Positions 25,451 to 34,219 are shown, numbered from the stretch's first letter. The stretch: DNA of 64,000 bases from Methylosinus sp. Ce-a6 (GCF_009811655.1 NZ_BGJX01000011.1:1-64000), one strand, 5' to 3'. Notes: generated by a model from the letters alone, not told the origin. Numbers and translations are program-made.

Positions 25451-25950
25451 GACTCGCCCAGCTGACGGAACATCACCAATGCGTCGACGAAGCCGAATGC
25501 CGGATGATGGAAGGCGCGCGGCAGCCGGCCGACGATTTCAAACCCCGAGGATCGCCACAAATCGACGGCGCGGGCGTTCGTCTCGACGACGAAGTTGAAC
25601 TGCATGCCGCGAAAGCCGCGTTTGCGCGCATGATCGAGCGAATGCGCGCACATGGCGCGCGCGACGCCGCGACCCGTGGCGTCGGTGCTCGTCATATAGC
25701 CGCAGTTGCAGATATGCCTGCCGCCCCCGGCCTGATTGGCGCGGATGTAATAGGTTCCGACGATCGCGTCCTTCTCCTCGGCGACGAAGGTCTCGCGATC
25801 CTCGCCCAGCCAATAGGCGATCGCGTCGGCCTCGGTCATATCCCGGTCCAGAGCATAGGTCTCGCCGGCCCGGATCGTCGGGCCGATGATGCGCCAGATC
25901 GCCGGCGCGTCGCTCATTCGGGCGGGGCGAATATGCATGAGGAGAGTCAT
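25447..25950 (-). CDS. GNAT-family N-acetyltransferase
   Basis: 167 residues with a full GNAT fold: IRPARMSDAPAIWRII at the N-terminus, the acetyl-CoA loop region TSTDATGRGVARAMCAHSLDHA (about residues 86-107, R/Q-x-x-G-x-A type) and the C-terminal FGFVDALVMFR. The substrate cannot be told from sequence. The stop codon TAG lies on the border of repeat B2. The next gene upstream, DUF1491, ends 16 bp before its start, so the two may be co-transcribed. Confidence 0.85.
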   Translation of the reverse strand: MTLLMHIRPARMSDAPAIWRIIGPTIRAGETYALDRDMTEADAIAYWLGEDRETFVAEEKDAIVGTYYIRANQAGGGRHICNCGYMTSTDATGRGVARAMCAHSLDHARKRGFRGMQFNFVVETNARAVDLWRSSGFEIVGRLPRAFHHPAFGFVDALVMFRQLGES

Positions 25951-25965
25951 CCTCGCTGAACGCGG

Positions 25966-26307
25966 TTACGACACGGCCTCGACGAAGCCGCGCCCGTCGC
26001 GGTCCTCGATCTCGACCAGCCAGAGATCGGGATCGAAGGCGATCTCCTTGCGCGCGCGCTCCTCGGCCTCGAGCGGCGTGACCCATTCCTCCTTGTGCAG
26101 ACGCGCGAAGAGGCGATCGACGCCCTCGGGCGGATCGAGGCTCTGCGGGGCCGGGCCGAGCAGCGCTGCGCGCCCGTCCAGCCGATCGATCTTCACGAAG
26201 ATCGCGCCGGCTTGCTCGGAGCCGCGACGGCGCAGCATGGCGACGGCGCCGGCGGTCTCGGCGCGGCGGATCAAAGCGGAGACGAAAAAGTCGGAGCGCA
26301 GGCGCAT
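25966..26307 (-). CDS. DUF1491-family protein
   Basis: 113 residues from the ATG at 26307. The start MRLRSDFFVSALIRRAE and the stretch GAVAMLRRRGSEQAGAIFVKIDRLDG are typical of DUF1491, a small alphaproteobacterial family of unknown function. It lies between the GNAT gene and a peptidoglycan-binding protein gene, all on the minus strand downstream of a DivJ-like kinase. A longer in-frame start upstream would read into a palindromic repeat and is unlikely. Confidence 0.85.
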   Translation of the reverse strand: MRLRSDFFVSALIRRAETAGAVAMLRRRGSEQAGAIFVKIDRLDGRAALLGPAPQSLDPPEGVDRLFARLHKEEWVTPLEAEERARKEIAFDPDLWLVEIEDRDGRGFVEAVS

Positions 26308-26332
26308 GAGACGGGCTCGAGGGCGGAGAGAA

Positions 26333-26397
26333 GCGAGCCTGAAGGCTCGCGGCTCGCGGTCCATTTCGCGCCCTGGAACGCGAGCCTTCAGGCTCGC
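26333..26397. repeat. Paired palindromes GCGAGCCTnnAGGCTCGC
   Basis: Two copies of the 18-bp palindrome GCGAGCCT-NN-AGGCTCGC (26333-26350 with GA, 26380-26397 with TC) can also pair with each other. The same pair occurs at 34220-34265 before lptE. It lies between the peptidoglycan-binding and DUF1491 genes. Confidence 0.75.
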
Positions 26398-26437
26398 ACC
26401 TTCAAGCCGCTCGACGCCGTCCGCGCAAGCCCTTTCG

Positions 26438-27115
26438 TCAATGCGCGGCGACGCTCGCCTGTCCCTGCAGCTTGCGCAAGAGCTTCGGCGTCACTTCTCC
26501 CGTGACGGGGAGCCGGTTGTCGCGCTCGAATTTCTCGATCGCCTGCCTGGTCGCGCCGCCCATCTTGCCGTCCGCATGCAGCGCATAGCCGAGCTTGGCG
26601 AGCGCGCGCTGGATGTTCATCACATTTTTGTCCGTTCCGTCCGTCTTGGGCGCGTCCTTATGCGCCTCCTTGCCGATGAGAGCGCCGATCGCGTCGCGCT
26701 TCTCGGCTGGCGCCGGCTCCGGCTTGAGCACGGACCTGGCCATGGCCGGAGCATGTGGGGCGGACGCGGGCTGCGCCGCCTGCGGCTGGACCGGAGTCGC
26801 CGCCACGGCTTGCGGGCGCGCCGGCGGCAGCGGCGTGGGCGCCTGCGCGCGCGGCTCCGGCGCGAAGGAATGGAACAGCGGAGCGGGATGGCGCCCGTCC
26901 TGGAAATAGAGCGCGTTCAAGGGCACGCCGATGGCCGCCGCGCCGGCGAGGCTGAGGAAGACGATCCCGCGCCGGCGCCCGCCGAACAGCTTCGTCAGCG
27001 CGCCATTTTTGGCCTTGACCTTGTCCTTGGCGCCGCGGCCGCGCCGCTGCGACTCGCCGCGATCCTCGTCGCGGAGCAGGAAATCATGATTGGTGGCGGC
27101 GAGAGCTTCACGCAA
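26438..27115 (-). CDS. Membrane-anchored peptidoglycan-binding (PG_binding_1) protein
   Basis: 225 residues: a basic cytoplasmic N-terminus, one membrane segment (about 50-68, GIVFLSLAGAAAIGVPLNAL), a Pro/Ala-rich periplasmic linker (about 78-135), and a C-terminal peptidoglycan-binding domain (NIQRALAKLGYALHADGKMGGATRQAIEKFERDNRLPVTG, about residues 168-207; key features are the YALHADG and TRQAIEKFE segments). The start is TTG at 27115, overlapping the kinase stop by 8 bp, so the two are coupled. It may link the cell wall to the kinase's cell-cycle or envelope role. Confidence 0.8.
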   Translation of the reverse strand: MREALAATNHDFLLRDEDRGESQRRGRGAKDKVKAKNGALTKLFGGRRRGIVFLSLAGAAAIGVPLNALYFQDGRHPAPLFHSFAPEPRAQAPTPLPPARPQAVAATPVQPQAAQPASAPHAPAMARSVLKPEPAPAEKRDAIGALIGKEAHKDAPKTDGTDKNVMNIQRALAKLGYALHADGKMGGATRQAIEKFERDNRLPVTGEVTPKLLRKLQGQASVAAH

Positions 27116-28961
27116 TTTTCTTCACCCTGTCTTCGGTCGCCGCGCGCTCGTCGGCCGGACGAATCGCGCCGCGGCGGGCGATCGTCTCGATTCTGGCGAG
27201 GGCGGGGGCCTTGGCCTGATAGGGACGGCAATCGAGCGGCAGGCGCACGGTGACGCTGGTGCCGCAGCGCGGCGCGCTCTCGACGGCGATGGTTCCGCCA
27301 TGCAGCCCGACGAGTCCGCGCACGACGGAGAGGCCGAGGCCGGTCCCCTCATAGGCGCGGTCATGGCAGGCGCTCGCCTGGAAGAAGGGATCGCCGATCC
27401 GGCCGAGATCGGAGGCGGAAATGCCGATGCCGCTATCGCTGACGGCGAGCGCGAGGCAATTGCCGTCGGGATAGAGCCTGATTCTCACGCGGCCGTTCGC
27501 CGGCGTGAACTTCACCGCATTGGACAGAAGATTGATGATGATCTGCTTGCAGGCGCGCTTGTCGCCGACGATCTCCTCGAGCCGATCCGCATAGTCGCGC
27601 GACATGACCACATCGCCCTGCTCGGCCTTGAGCTGCATCATGCTCACGCATTGATCGACGAGCTCGGGCAGCGAGAAAGGCTCGGGCGTAATCTGCATCG
27701 AGCCCGATTCGATCTTCGACATGTCGAGGATCGTGTTGACGACGGCGAGCAGATGCTGGCCGGAATTGCGGATGATCTCCGCATATTCGCGGCGCTTGGC
27801 CGGATCGACCGGCGCGAGCTGCTCGCTCGACAGCATCTCGGAGAAGCCGATGATGGCGTTGAGCGGCGTGCGCAGCTCATGGCTGACATTGGCGAGAAAG
27901 CGCGTCTTGCCGGCGGCGGCCAATTCGCTCTCGCGACGCGCCGCCTCGATCGTCTCGGCGGCGTGGCGCTCGGTCGTCACATCGCGCAGAATGCAGACGA
28001 CGCTCGCCCCGCGTTCGCCCTCGGCTACGGTCTCCACCAGGCTGCTGCGCGCCTCGAAGAAATGGAACACCGGCTCCATGAACTGGCCGGCCTCGTTGCG
28101 CGCATCGCCGATGCGCAGGCGCAGCGTCGCCCGCATCGTCGCACCGGTCGCTATGGCGTCGGAGACGAGCTTCAAGAATGACGGACGATCGGCGACATGG
28201 ACGCGCTGGAAAAAGCCGCGTCCCATCAGCTCGCGCGCCTCTAACCCATAAGCCTTGGCCGCCTCGCCGATGATCGAGCAGACGGCGCCGCCCTCGTCGA
28301 AGGCGATGACGAGATCGCCGGCCGCCTCGGAGACGAGGCGCAGGTCGCGGGCGCTTCGCGCCTCGGCGCGCGCGCGGAGCTGCTCCACCCGGACGCCGCC
28401 GCGGGCGAGCAGGACGACATAGGCGACGAGCGGCGCCGCCAGCAGCGCCGCGAAAAAGCCGCCGCCATTCGCCGCGGTCAACGCCGCGACGGCCAGAACG
28501 GCGAGCGCGGCGGCGGCGACCGCGGACACGAGCGCGAGATCGGCCGCGAGAGTCGCCTCTATCAGGGCGAGCGCTCCGAGCGGCGCCGTCGCGCCGGAAT
28601 GCTCGCCGGTGGCGAGGCAGGCCGCAGCGAGCGCGAGCCAGCCGAAGGCGGCGATGGATCGCGCGATCTTCAGATCGTCGAGGCGCAGCAAAGCGACGAC
28701 CGAGAGCAGCGGCGCTTGCGCCAGAGCGAAAATCGCGCTCTCGCCGAGCGTCGGCGCGCCATTGACGACGATCCACAGCGGGGCGGCGACGAGAACGGCG
28801 GCGGCGAGAACGAGATGCGACAAAAGGAAGGCTTCGCGCCGCGCGCGCTCCATCGGATCGACGGCGCGTCTGGATTGCGCCAGACGCTCGATCCATTCGC
28901 TCGACACGGCCGCCCAAGGTGCAGTTGACTTACGCAAAATCACGCTCCCGATTGCCGACAA
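27108..28961 (-). CDS. PAS-containing membrane histidine kinase (DivJ-like)
   Basis: 617 residues. About six membrane segments lie at residues 45-185, a PAS domain at about 205-320 (LRLVSEAAGDLVIAFDEGG), HisKA with FLANVSHELRTPLNAIIGFSEM, and HATPase with NLLSNAVKFTP, SDSGIGIS and GTGLGLSVVRGLVGLHGG. The architecture and length resemble DivJ, the kinase acting on DivK/PleD in the alphaproteobacterial cell cycle. That orthology is a guess from layout. The assigned start is a TTG at 28961 without a clear ribosome-binding site; the true start could be slightly downstream. Confidence 0.85.
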   Translation of the reverse strand: MSAIGSVILRKSTAPWAAVSSEWIERLAQSRRAVDPMERARREAFLLSHLVLAAAVLVAAPLWIVVNGAPTLGESAIFALAQAPLLSVVALLRLDDLKIARSIAAFGWLALAAACLATGEHSGATAPLGALALIEATLAADLALVSAVAAAALAVLAVAALTAANGGGFFAALLAAPLVAYVVLLARGGVRVEQLRARAEARSARDLRLVSEAAGDLVIAFDEGGAVCSIIGEAAKAYGLEARELMGRGFFQRVHVADRPSFLKLVSDAIATGATMRATLRLRIGDARNEAGQFMEPVFHFFEARSSLVETVAEGERGASVVCILRDVTTERHAAETIEAARRESELAAAGKTRFLANVSHELRTPLNAIIGFSEMLSSEQLAPVDPAKRREYAEIIRNSGQHLLAVVNTILDMSKIESGSMQITPEPFSLPELVDQCVSMMQLKAEQGDVVMSRDYADRLEEIVGDKRACKQIIINLLSNAVKFTPANGRVRIRLYPDGNCLALAVSDSGIGISASDLGRIGDPFFQASACHDRAYEGTGLGLSVVRGLVGLHGGTIAVESAPRCGTSVTVRLPLDCRPYQAKAPALARIETIARRGAIRPADERAATEDRVKKIA

Positions 28962-29187
28962 TGTGACAAATCGGTCTTAAGTGACTGCTAAACCGAGCTC
29001 GGAAATGGTAGATTTCCGAGATCGGCGCGGTTGTTCGCGGGATATGGTTTGTGACTTCTTAGCCCCGCCGGCCGCGCTCTCGCCTGTGGCTTCCCGCGGC
29101 GACAGACGCATTTACGAAGCGGAAAGGGGCGCAGGCGATCGTTTCTCGCGCGGCGGGCGCCCCGTCGCGCGAGAAAAGGCGGCGGCC

Positions 29188-29517
29188 GTGGGATTTCTGT
29201 TCAAGACCCTGTTGTTCCTGGGCGTCGTTTTTCTCCTCGTGAGCCGCGACGCCGAGCGGCGTCCTGCGCCGCGTCCGTCTGTCGCGGCTTCGCCGACGCC
29301 CCAGGCTGCGCCTTTCGAGACCGCGACCTCCCCGATCGTGGCGGCGCGCGAGGCGCTCGCCGAGCTCGCCGACGAGGCCGCCGGCAAAATCGCCGCCATG
29401 GCGCGGGATCATTGCATGGCGCATCCGTTGGACTGCCTGCAGGCGGCTGAAAAGATCGGCCGGGCGACGGCGGTCGAGCCGCCGAAGCGGCCCGCCGGCC
29501 TCGGCGCGGCGCCGTGA
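29188..29517 (+). CDS. Small membrane-anchored protein, DUF5330-like
   Basis: 109 residues from a GTG at 29188 preceded by AAAGGCGG. The start VGFLFKTLLFLGVVFLLVS is a membrane anchor. Then comes a low-complexity Ala/Pro linker, and a short C-terminal segment with two cysteines (DHCMAHPLDCLQAAEK) as in DUF5330 proteins of Hyphomicrobiales. An upstream in-frame start would add 69 residues of unlikely sequence. sufE follows 81 bp later. Function is unknown. Confidence 0.6.
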   Translation: MGFLFKTLLFLGVVFLLVSRDAERRPAPRPSVAASPTPQAAPFETATSPIVAAREALAELADEAAGKIAAMARDHCMAHPLDCLQAAEKIGRATAVEPPKRPAGLGAAP

Positions 29518-29598
29518 TTGCATCTGCTTCGACGATTGCGCCAAAACGGACAGTTGCCATATAACTGCCGAAAGGCGTCTCGAGCGGGCGAGCGGACA

Positions 29599-30021
29599 AT
29601 GGTGATAGACGAGATCATCGGCAATTTCGAAATGCTCGACGAGTGGGAGGATCGCTATCGATATCTCATCGAGCTCGGCCGCACTCTGGAGCCGCTGCCG
29701 GACGAAGCCCACACCGAGGAGAACAAGGTTCGCGGCTGCGCGAGCCAGGTGTGGCTCGAGAGCAAGGTGATCCGCGAGGGCCGCGGCGCGCCGATCCTGT
29801 CGCTGCGCGGCGACAGCGACGCCCATATCGTGCGCGGCCTCGTCGCGCTGATCCTGGCGCTCTATTCCGGCCGCCCGGCCGACGAGATCGCCGGCCTCGA
29901 CGCCATGCCGCTGTTCACCGAGCTCGGCCTCGCCCAGCATCTGACGCCCCAGCGCACCAATGGCGTCCGCTCCATGGTCGAGCGCATCAAGAACGAGGCG
30001 CGCGCCGCTCTGGCGGCGTGA
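29599..30021 (+). CDS. sufE: Cysteine desulfuration protein SufE
   Basis: Accepts persulfide sulfur from SufS for Fe-S cluster assembly. 140 residues. The acceptor cysteine is in NKVRGCASQVWL (about residue 51), with the family pattern IIGNFEMLDEWEDRYRYLIELG at the N-terminus and LTPQRTNGVRSMVERI near the end. The ATG at 29599 is chosen because longer in-frame starts lack family similarity. The suf operon itself is not in the window. Confidence 0.93.
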   Translation: MVIDEIIGNFEMLDEWEDRYRYLIELGRTLEPLPDEAHTEENKVRGCASQVWLESKVIREGRGAPILSLRGDSDAHIVRGLVALILALYSGRPADEIAGLDAMPLFTELGLAQHLTPQRTNGVRSMVERIKNEARAALAA

Positions 30022-30050
30022 CGCCTCCTCCCGGCCGCCGCCCTCGAGCG

Positions 30051-30100
30051 CCCCCTCCCCAGCCCTCCCCTCGCTGCGCGGGAGAGGGCTGGGGAGGGGG
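30051..30100. repeat. GC-rich hairpin, short relative of repeat C
   Basis: 17-bp perfect arms (30051-30067 and 30084-30100) of CCCCCTCCCCAGCCCTC and its complement surround CTGCGCG. The sequence resembles the CCCTCCCC...CTGCGCGGGAGAGGG core of repeat C but lacks its ends. It lies between sufE and the ABC transporter. Confidence 0.7.
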
Positions 30101-30162
30101 CCTTCCCCGCGAATTATGCTATTCTGCCTCGTGAACAGATGAACCTATGAGGCAGGACCGCC

Positions 30163-31149
30163 TTGCGGCCGATCTTCCGAAAGCTCCTTCTCGCGGCTCT
30201 GCTCGCGCTTCTCGCCCTCGCCCCTGCGCAGGCCGCCGATCGTCTGCGCCTCGGGCTGCAGAAGACCGGCTCCGGCGTCTGGGAGATCGCCGTCATCGCC
30301 GCTTTCGGTCTCGATAAACAAGCCGGGCTCGAGCTCGCCGTGACCGAGCTCGCCAACACCGACGCCGCCAAGATCGCCATTCAGAGCGGCTCGGTCGATA
30401 TCGTCGTCTCCGACTGGCTGTGGGTGGCGCGTCAGCGCGCCGAAGGATCGAAGCTCACCTTCTACCCGCATTCGACCGCCATTGGCGCGCTGATGGCGCG
30501 AGATCCTTCGGTGCGAAGCCTCGCCGATCTCTCGGGCAAGAAAATCGGCGTCGCCGGCGGGCCGCTCGACAAGAGCTGGCTGATGCTGCGCGCTTTCGCG
30601 CAGCGGCAGGGCGTCGATCTCGAGAAGACGGCGACGATCGTCTATGGCGCGCCGCCGCTCATCGCCGAGAAGACCGCGCAGGGCGAGCTCGACGCTTCGC
30701 TCGATTTCTGGAATTTCGCCGCTGATCTCGAGGCGCGCGGCCTTTATCGCGTGCTCGATCTTCGCCGCGTGGAGACGGCGCTCGGCGCCAAGGGCGCGCC
30801 CGTCGTCACCGGCTATGTCTTCGACGAGGGCTTCGCCGCCAAAAACGCCGAGGCGCTGGCGCGCTTCTTCGCCATGATCGACAAGGCGCGGAACATGATC
30901 GCGACCTCGGACGCCGCCTGGCGCGTCGCGATGGAGCGCATTCCGGCCAAGACTCCGGCGGTGCTCGCGCTCTATCGCAAGAGCTATTCGGAGGGCATTC
31001 CCTCCCGCAGCCTCGAGGAGGAGCGGGCGGACGCCGCGACGCTCTTTGCGACGCTCGCCGAGATCGGCGGGACGGCGCTGGTCGGCCGCGCGACGAGCCT
31101 GCCTGCGGGAACCTTCTACGACGCCGCCCCGGCGAGCGCGGCGCGGTGA
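30163..31149 (+). CDS. ABC transporter substrate-binding protein (NitT/TauT type)
   Basis: 328 residues with a signal peptide (LLLAALLALLALAPAQAADR, cleaved near residue 25). The mature part is an SsuA/ThiY-like periplasmic binding protein: LGLQKTGSGVWEIAVIAAFG, VDIVVSDWLWVARQRAEG, LADLSGKKIGVAGGPLDKSW. The start is TTG at 30163, with AGGA seven bases upstream. It overlaps the permease gene by 4 bp. The ligand is unknown; the family carries nitrate, sulfonates, taurine or thiamine precursors. Confidence 0.88.
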   Translation: MRPIFRKLLLAALLALLALAPAQAADRLRLGLQKTGSGVWEIAVIAAFGLDKQAGLELAVTELANTDAAKIAIQSGSVDIVVSDWLWVARQRAEGSKLTFYPHSTAIGALMARDPSVRSLADLSGKKIGVAGGPLDKSWLMLRAFAQRQGVDLEKTATIVYGAPPLIAEKTAQGELDASLDFWNFAADLEARGLYRVLDLRRVETALGAKGAPVVTGYVFDEGFAAKNAEALARFFAMIDKARNMIATSDAAWRVAMERIPAKTPAVLALYRKSYSEGIPSRSLEEERADAATLFATLAEIGGTALVGRATSLPAGTFYDAAPASAAR

Positions 31150-31901
31150 TCCGCCTTCTGTCGCTGATGCTGCTGCTGGCGCTCTGGCAGGGCGCGGCGG
31201 TTTTCGCCGATCCACGCCGCCTGCCGGGGCCCGTCCCCGTCTTCGAGGCGATCGCGCATGAGGCCGAGACCGGCGCGCTCTTCGCCAATCTGGCGGCCAC
31301 GCTCGCCCGCGTCGCCGCTTCCTTTCTCCTCGCCATGAGCCTCGGCGCGGCGCTCGGCTACGCCATGGGCCGGCGGCCGGCGCTCGACCGGCTCTTCGAT
31401 CCCTGGCTCGTCATTCTCCTCAATCTGCCGGCGCTCGTCGTCATCGTGCTCGCCTATCTCTGGGCCGGCCTCACCGAGGCGGCGGCGATCGGCGCCGTGG
31501 CGCTGAACAAGCTGCCCAACGCCATTGTCGTGATGCGCGAGGGCGCGCGCGCGCTCGACCCTGAGCTCGATGAAATGGCCGAGGTCTTCCGCCTGCGCCC
31601 GGCGGCGCGGCTCCGGCATATCGTGGCGCCGCAGCTTTCGCCCTATCTCGCGGCGGCGACGCGCTCGGGCCTCTCGCTCGTCTGGAAGATCGTGCTGGTG
31701 GTCGAGCTCATCGGCCGCTCCAATGGCGTCGGCTTCGAGATCAATATGGCGTTTCAGCTTTTCGACGTGCGTTTGCTGCTCGCCTATGCGATTCCCTTCG
31801 TCCTGCTGATGCTCGGCGTCGAAACCTTCCTGGTGCAGCCCTTTGAACGACATGTCTCGCGATGGCGCCGCCGCCCTGCTCGAGGTCAGGGTCGCGCATA
31901 A
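31146..31901 (+). CDS. ABC transporter permease (NitT/TauT type)
   Basis: 251 residues with about six membrane helices and the EAA-type loop (EVFRLRPAARLRHIVAPQLSPYL, about residues 150-172) that contacts the ATPase. It begins with GTG at 31146, overlapping the substrate-binding gene by 4 bp, and its 3' end overlaps the ATPase gene. The three genes form one compact operon. The C-terminus RWRRRPARGQGRA is basic and cytoplasmic. Confidence 0.88.
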   Translation: MIRLLSLMLLLALWQGAAVFADPRRLPGPVPVFEAIAHEAETGALFANLAATLARVAASFLLAMSLGAALGYAMGRRPALDRLFDPWLVILLNLPALVVIVLAYLWAGLTEAAAIGAVALNKLPNAIVVMREGARALDPELDEMAEVFRLRPAARLRHIVAPQLSPYLAAATRSGLSLVWKIVLVVELIGRSNGVGFEINMAFQLFDVRLLLAYAIPFVLLMLGVETFLVQPFERHVSRWRRRPARGQGRA

Positions 31902-32589
31902 GGATCATGCGAGCGCCGGCGGCAGGCCGCAGCGCGTGCTGGAAAATCTCTGCTTCTCACTGCCGGCCGGGCGCGCCGGCGCGCTCGTCGGGCCGTCCGG
32001 CTGCGGCAAGACGACTTTGCTGCGCATCATCGCCGGGCTCGATGCGGCGTTTTCCGGCGAGGTCACGCTTCCGGCTGGCGGGCGGCTCGGCATGGTGTTC
32101 CAGGAGCCGCGGCTGCTGCCCTGGCGCAGCGTGATCGACAATCTGCGCATCGCCGCGCCGCGGGCGAGCGAAGCGGCGCTTTCCGCCCTTCTCGCCGCGT
32201 TCGAGCTTTCCGAACATGCGCTGCATTTTCCCGGCGAATTGTCCCTGGGGCTGGCGCGCCGCGTCGCCATCGCGCGGGCGCTGGCGATCGAACCCGATCT
32301 GCTGCTGCTGGACGAGCCTTTCGTCTCGCTCGACGATGCGCTGGCGCGCGATCTGCGCGCGCGCATCGCCGCGCTGATCGACGAGAGCCATGTGACGACT
32401 TTGATCGTCACCCATGATCTGCGCGAGGCGATCGAGCTCGCGGATGTGGTGTTTCTCCTGTCGCCACGCCCGGCGCGCGTCGGCGCGACGCTCACGATCG
32501 AAACGCCGCGGCGTTCGATGACGAAAGAGGCCGCAGACGCGCTGGAGACGCGCGCGCGCAAGGAGATAGAGGCGATGCGCGGGCGGTGA
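31852..32589 (+). CDS. ABC transporter ATP-binding protein (NitT/TauT type)
   Basis: 245 residues from the ATG at 31852; a TTG at 31843 is an alternative. Walker A is GPSGCGKTT, Q-loop MVFQEPRLLPWRS, Walker B LLLLDEPFVSLDD, and the H-loop is in IVTHDLREAIELAD. The signature motif is unusual: LSLGLARRVAIARAL, where LSGGQ would be expected, so the two glycines and glutamine are altered. I believe similar variants exist in this subfamily. The start lies 50 bp inside the permease gene. Confidence 0.88.
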   Translation: MSRDGAAALLEVRVAHKDHASAGGRPQRVLENLCFSLPAGRAGALVGPSGCGKTTLLRIIAGLDAAFSGEVTLPAGGRLGMVFQEPRLLPWRSVIDNLRIAAPRASEAALSALLAAFELSEHALHFPGELSLGLARRVAIARALAIEPDLLLLDEPFVSLDDALARDLRARIAALIDESHVTTLIVTHDLREAIELADVVFLLSPRPARVGATLTIETPRRSMTKEAADALETRARKEIEAMRGR

Positions 32590-32620
32590 GGCCCCGCATC
32601 GCTGAAGAGGGAGGGGGTCT

Positions 32621-33649
32621 TCAGCGCCGCCCGGCCTGACTGGCGATGCGCAGGAGCGCGCGCCCGGCCTCCATTTCGGCCAGCGCGGCGTTGGCCCGGG
32701 CGCGCTGATTGGCCTCGCGCAGCGACGGCAGCAAAGCGGCGAGCTTCGCCGCCGGCCAGAGGCGCAAATGCTGCTCCAGCTGCGGCCGCTGCGAGAAGCC
32801 GAAGCCGCTGCGCATGAGAATGCCTATGCCCGCATCCGGCAGCCCCTCGCGATCGACGGTCGAGCGCGCGCGGTGCAGCGCCATCGCATAGCGCAACGCG
32901 CCGCCCAGCAATTGGCCGGCGTCGCCGCCGCCGGCGATCACGCGGTCGAGCGCTTCGCCCGCGGCTCCCGCCTGCCCCGAGAAGGCGTCGAGCACCAGCC
33001 GGTCCGCGGCGATGTTGGAGGCGTGGGCGACGATATCCTCGACGTCGCCCGCGTCGACCAGCTTCGCCCCATGCTTGTAGAGGATCAGCTTGGCGAGCTC
33101 GGAGCGGCTCATGCGGCGATCCTCGCCCAGCGCCGTCTGCAGCAGAAGCCGCGCCTCGGGCGTCGCGGAAAGGCCGGCGTCGCGCAGGCTCTGGTCGATC
33201 AGCGCATGAAGATCCTGCTCATCGTCGGGATTGCACTCGATCGCCGCGGCGAGCTTCGACGGCTCGATCAGCTTGCGCAGCGGGGCGTCGCGCTTCAACG
33301 CGCCGGCGGTCAGCACAATGGCGCAATCCTCAGGCGGCGCGGCGAGCAATTGCTCGAGCGGCGAGACAATGGATTTCGCGCCCGCCTCGATGAGGATCGC
33401 CCGCCTGCCGCCGAAGAGCGGGATCGTATTGGCCTCGTCCAGCAGCGACAGCGGATCGGCGGCGATGGCGTCGCCGCTCATCTCGACGCATTGAAACGGA
33501 TCGCGGCGATCGTCGACGCGCTGCGCGACAATGGCGAGCGCGCGTTCGCGCACGAGGCCGGCGTCGGCGCCGTGGAGAAGGAACAGGAAGACCGACGCCG
33601 GCGGCGCCTTTACGAAGCGCTCGGCGTCGCGGTTCTTGATGGCGACCAT
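32621..33649 (-). CDS. holA: DNA polymerase III delta subunit
   Basis: Clamp-loader subunit that opens the beta clamp. 342 residues of the HolA family: MVAIKNRDAERFV, FLLHGADAGLVRERA, a middle domain with NTIPLFGGRRAILIEAG, and a helical C-terminal collar with RMSRSELAKLILYKHG. The order leuS-lptE-holA is conserved in alphaproteobacteria and confirms the assignment. A palindromic TGAGT-type repeat (33655-33730) separates it from lptE. Confidence 0.92.
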   Translation of the reverse strand: MVAIKNRDAERFVKAPPASVFLFLLHGADAGLVRERALAIVAQRVDDRRDPFQCVEMSGDAIAADPLSLLDEANTIPLFGGRRAILIEAGAKSIVSPLEQLLAAPPEDCAIVLTAGALKRDAPLRKLIEPSKLAAAIECNPDDEQDLHALIDQSLRDAGLSATPEARLLLQTALGEDRRMSRSELAKLILYKHGAKLVDAGDVEDIVAHASNIAADRLVLDAFSGQAGAAGEALDRVIAGGGDAGQLLGGALRYAMALHRARSTVDREGLPDAGIGILMRSGFGFSQRPQLEQHLRLWPAAKLAALLPSLREANQRARANAALAEMEAGRALLRIASQAGRR

Positions 33650-33654
33650 GTTTC

Positions 33655-33730
33655 AGTGAGTGAGTGGTGAGTGGTGAGTAGTCGGTGGTGAGTCGTTGTC
33701 CCACTCACTACTCACCACTCCCTACTCACT
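33655..33730. repeat. GTGAGT-rich imperfect hairpin between lptE and holA
   Basis: A run of GAGTGGTGAGTGGTGAGTAG (near 33663) faces its near-complement ACTCACTACTCACCACTCC (near 33706), giving a long imperfect hairpin. It starts 6 bp before holA's ATG and ends in the last codons of lptE; the lptE TGA lies inside it. It may affect coupling between the two genes. Confidence 0.65.
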
Positions 33731-34214
33731 TCGCCAACGCGGTCGCCACGCGCGTGCGGATCATATCCGCGATCACTTTCGCGTCGCGGATCTCGCCGTC
33801 GCTCGCGGCGCGGACATTGGCGAGGCGGTTGCTGAAACGATCATAGCTCGCGACGCCGAAGGCGACGCCGGAGGTGATGACATGCTCGTCGGCGATATCG
33901 ATCAATTTATACTCGGCGTCGACGATCACCGTCGCGGATGTCGCGCGGCCCGTGACCGTGTCGAGAATGGGCGTCTGCACGCGCTCCTTCAGCGCGACGC
34001 TCAGCCGATAGCGCGGCGGCATGTCCGACCCCGTGCCGTTCAAGGCGAAGATCAGCTCGTTGCGGACATAATGGCCGAGGCGCTCGGGAATGAGATCGAC
34101 CGAGACCGCCTGCAGCTCCGCCGCGAGCGGAGCGTCGCTTCCGATCGGCCCATAGAGCGGCTGCACGGTGCAGGCGGAGAGCGCCAGCGAGACGACGGCG
34201 GCGGCCAGCATCAT
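33726..34214 (-). CDS. lptE: LPS-assembly lipoprotein LptE
   Basis: Outer-membrane lipoprotein plug of the LptD translocon. From the ATG at 34214 the protein has 162 residues, with a short signal peptide and lipobox (VVSLALSAC, lipidated Cys at about 15) and then TVQPLYGP, the start of the LptE fold. This start gives a signal peptide without positive charges. An alternative ATG at 34295, overlapping the leuS end, would add 27 residues encoded largely by a palindromic repeat and bring Arg residues before the hydrophobic core. Which start is used is not clear. Confidence 0.85.
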   Translation of the reverse strand: MMLAAAVVSLALSACTVQPLYGPIGSDAPLAAELQAVSVDLIPERLGHYVRNELIFALNGTGSDMPPRYRLSVALKERVQTPILDTVTGRATSATVIVDAEYKLIDIADEHVITSGVAFGVASYDRFSNRLANVRAASDGEIRDAKVIADMIRTRVATALAK

Positions 34215-34219
34215 AAACC

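Noticed and set aside
27108..28961. The kinase as a DivL homologue
   Set aside because: DivL carries a tyrosine in place of the phospho-histidine. Here the box is SHELRTPLN with an intact histidine, so a DivJ/PleC-type kinase is more likely.
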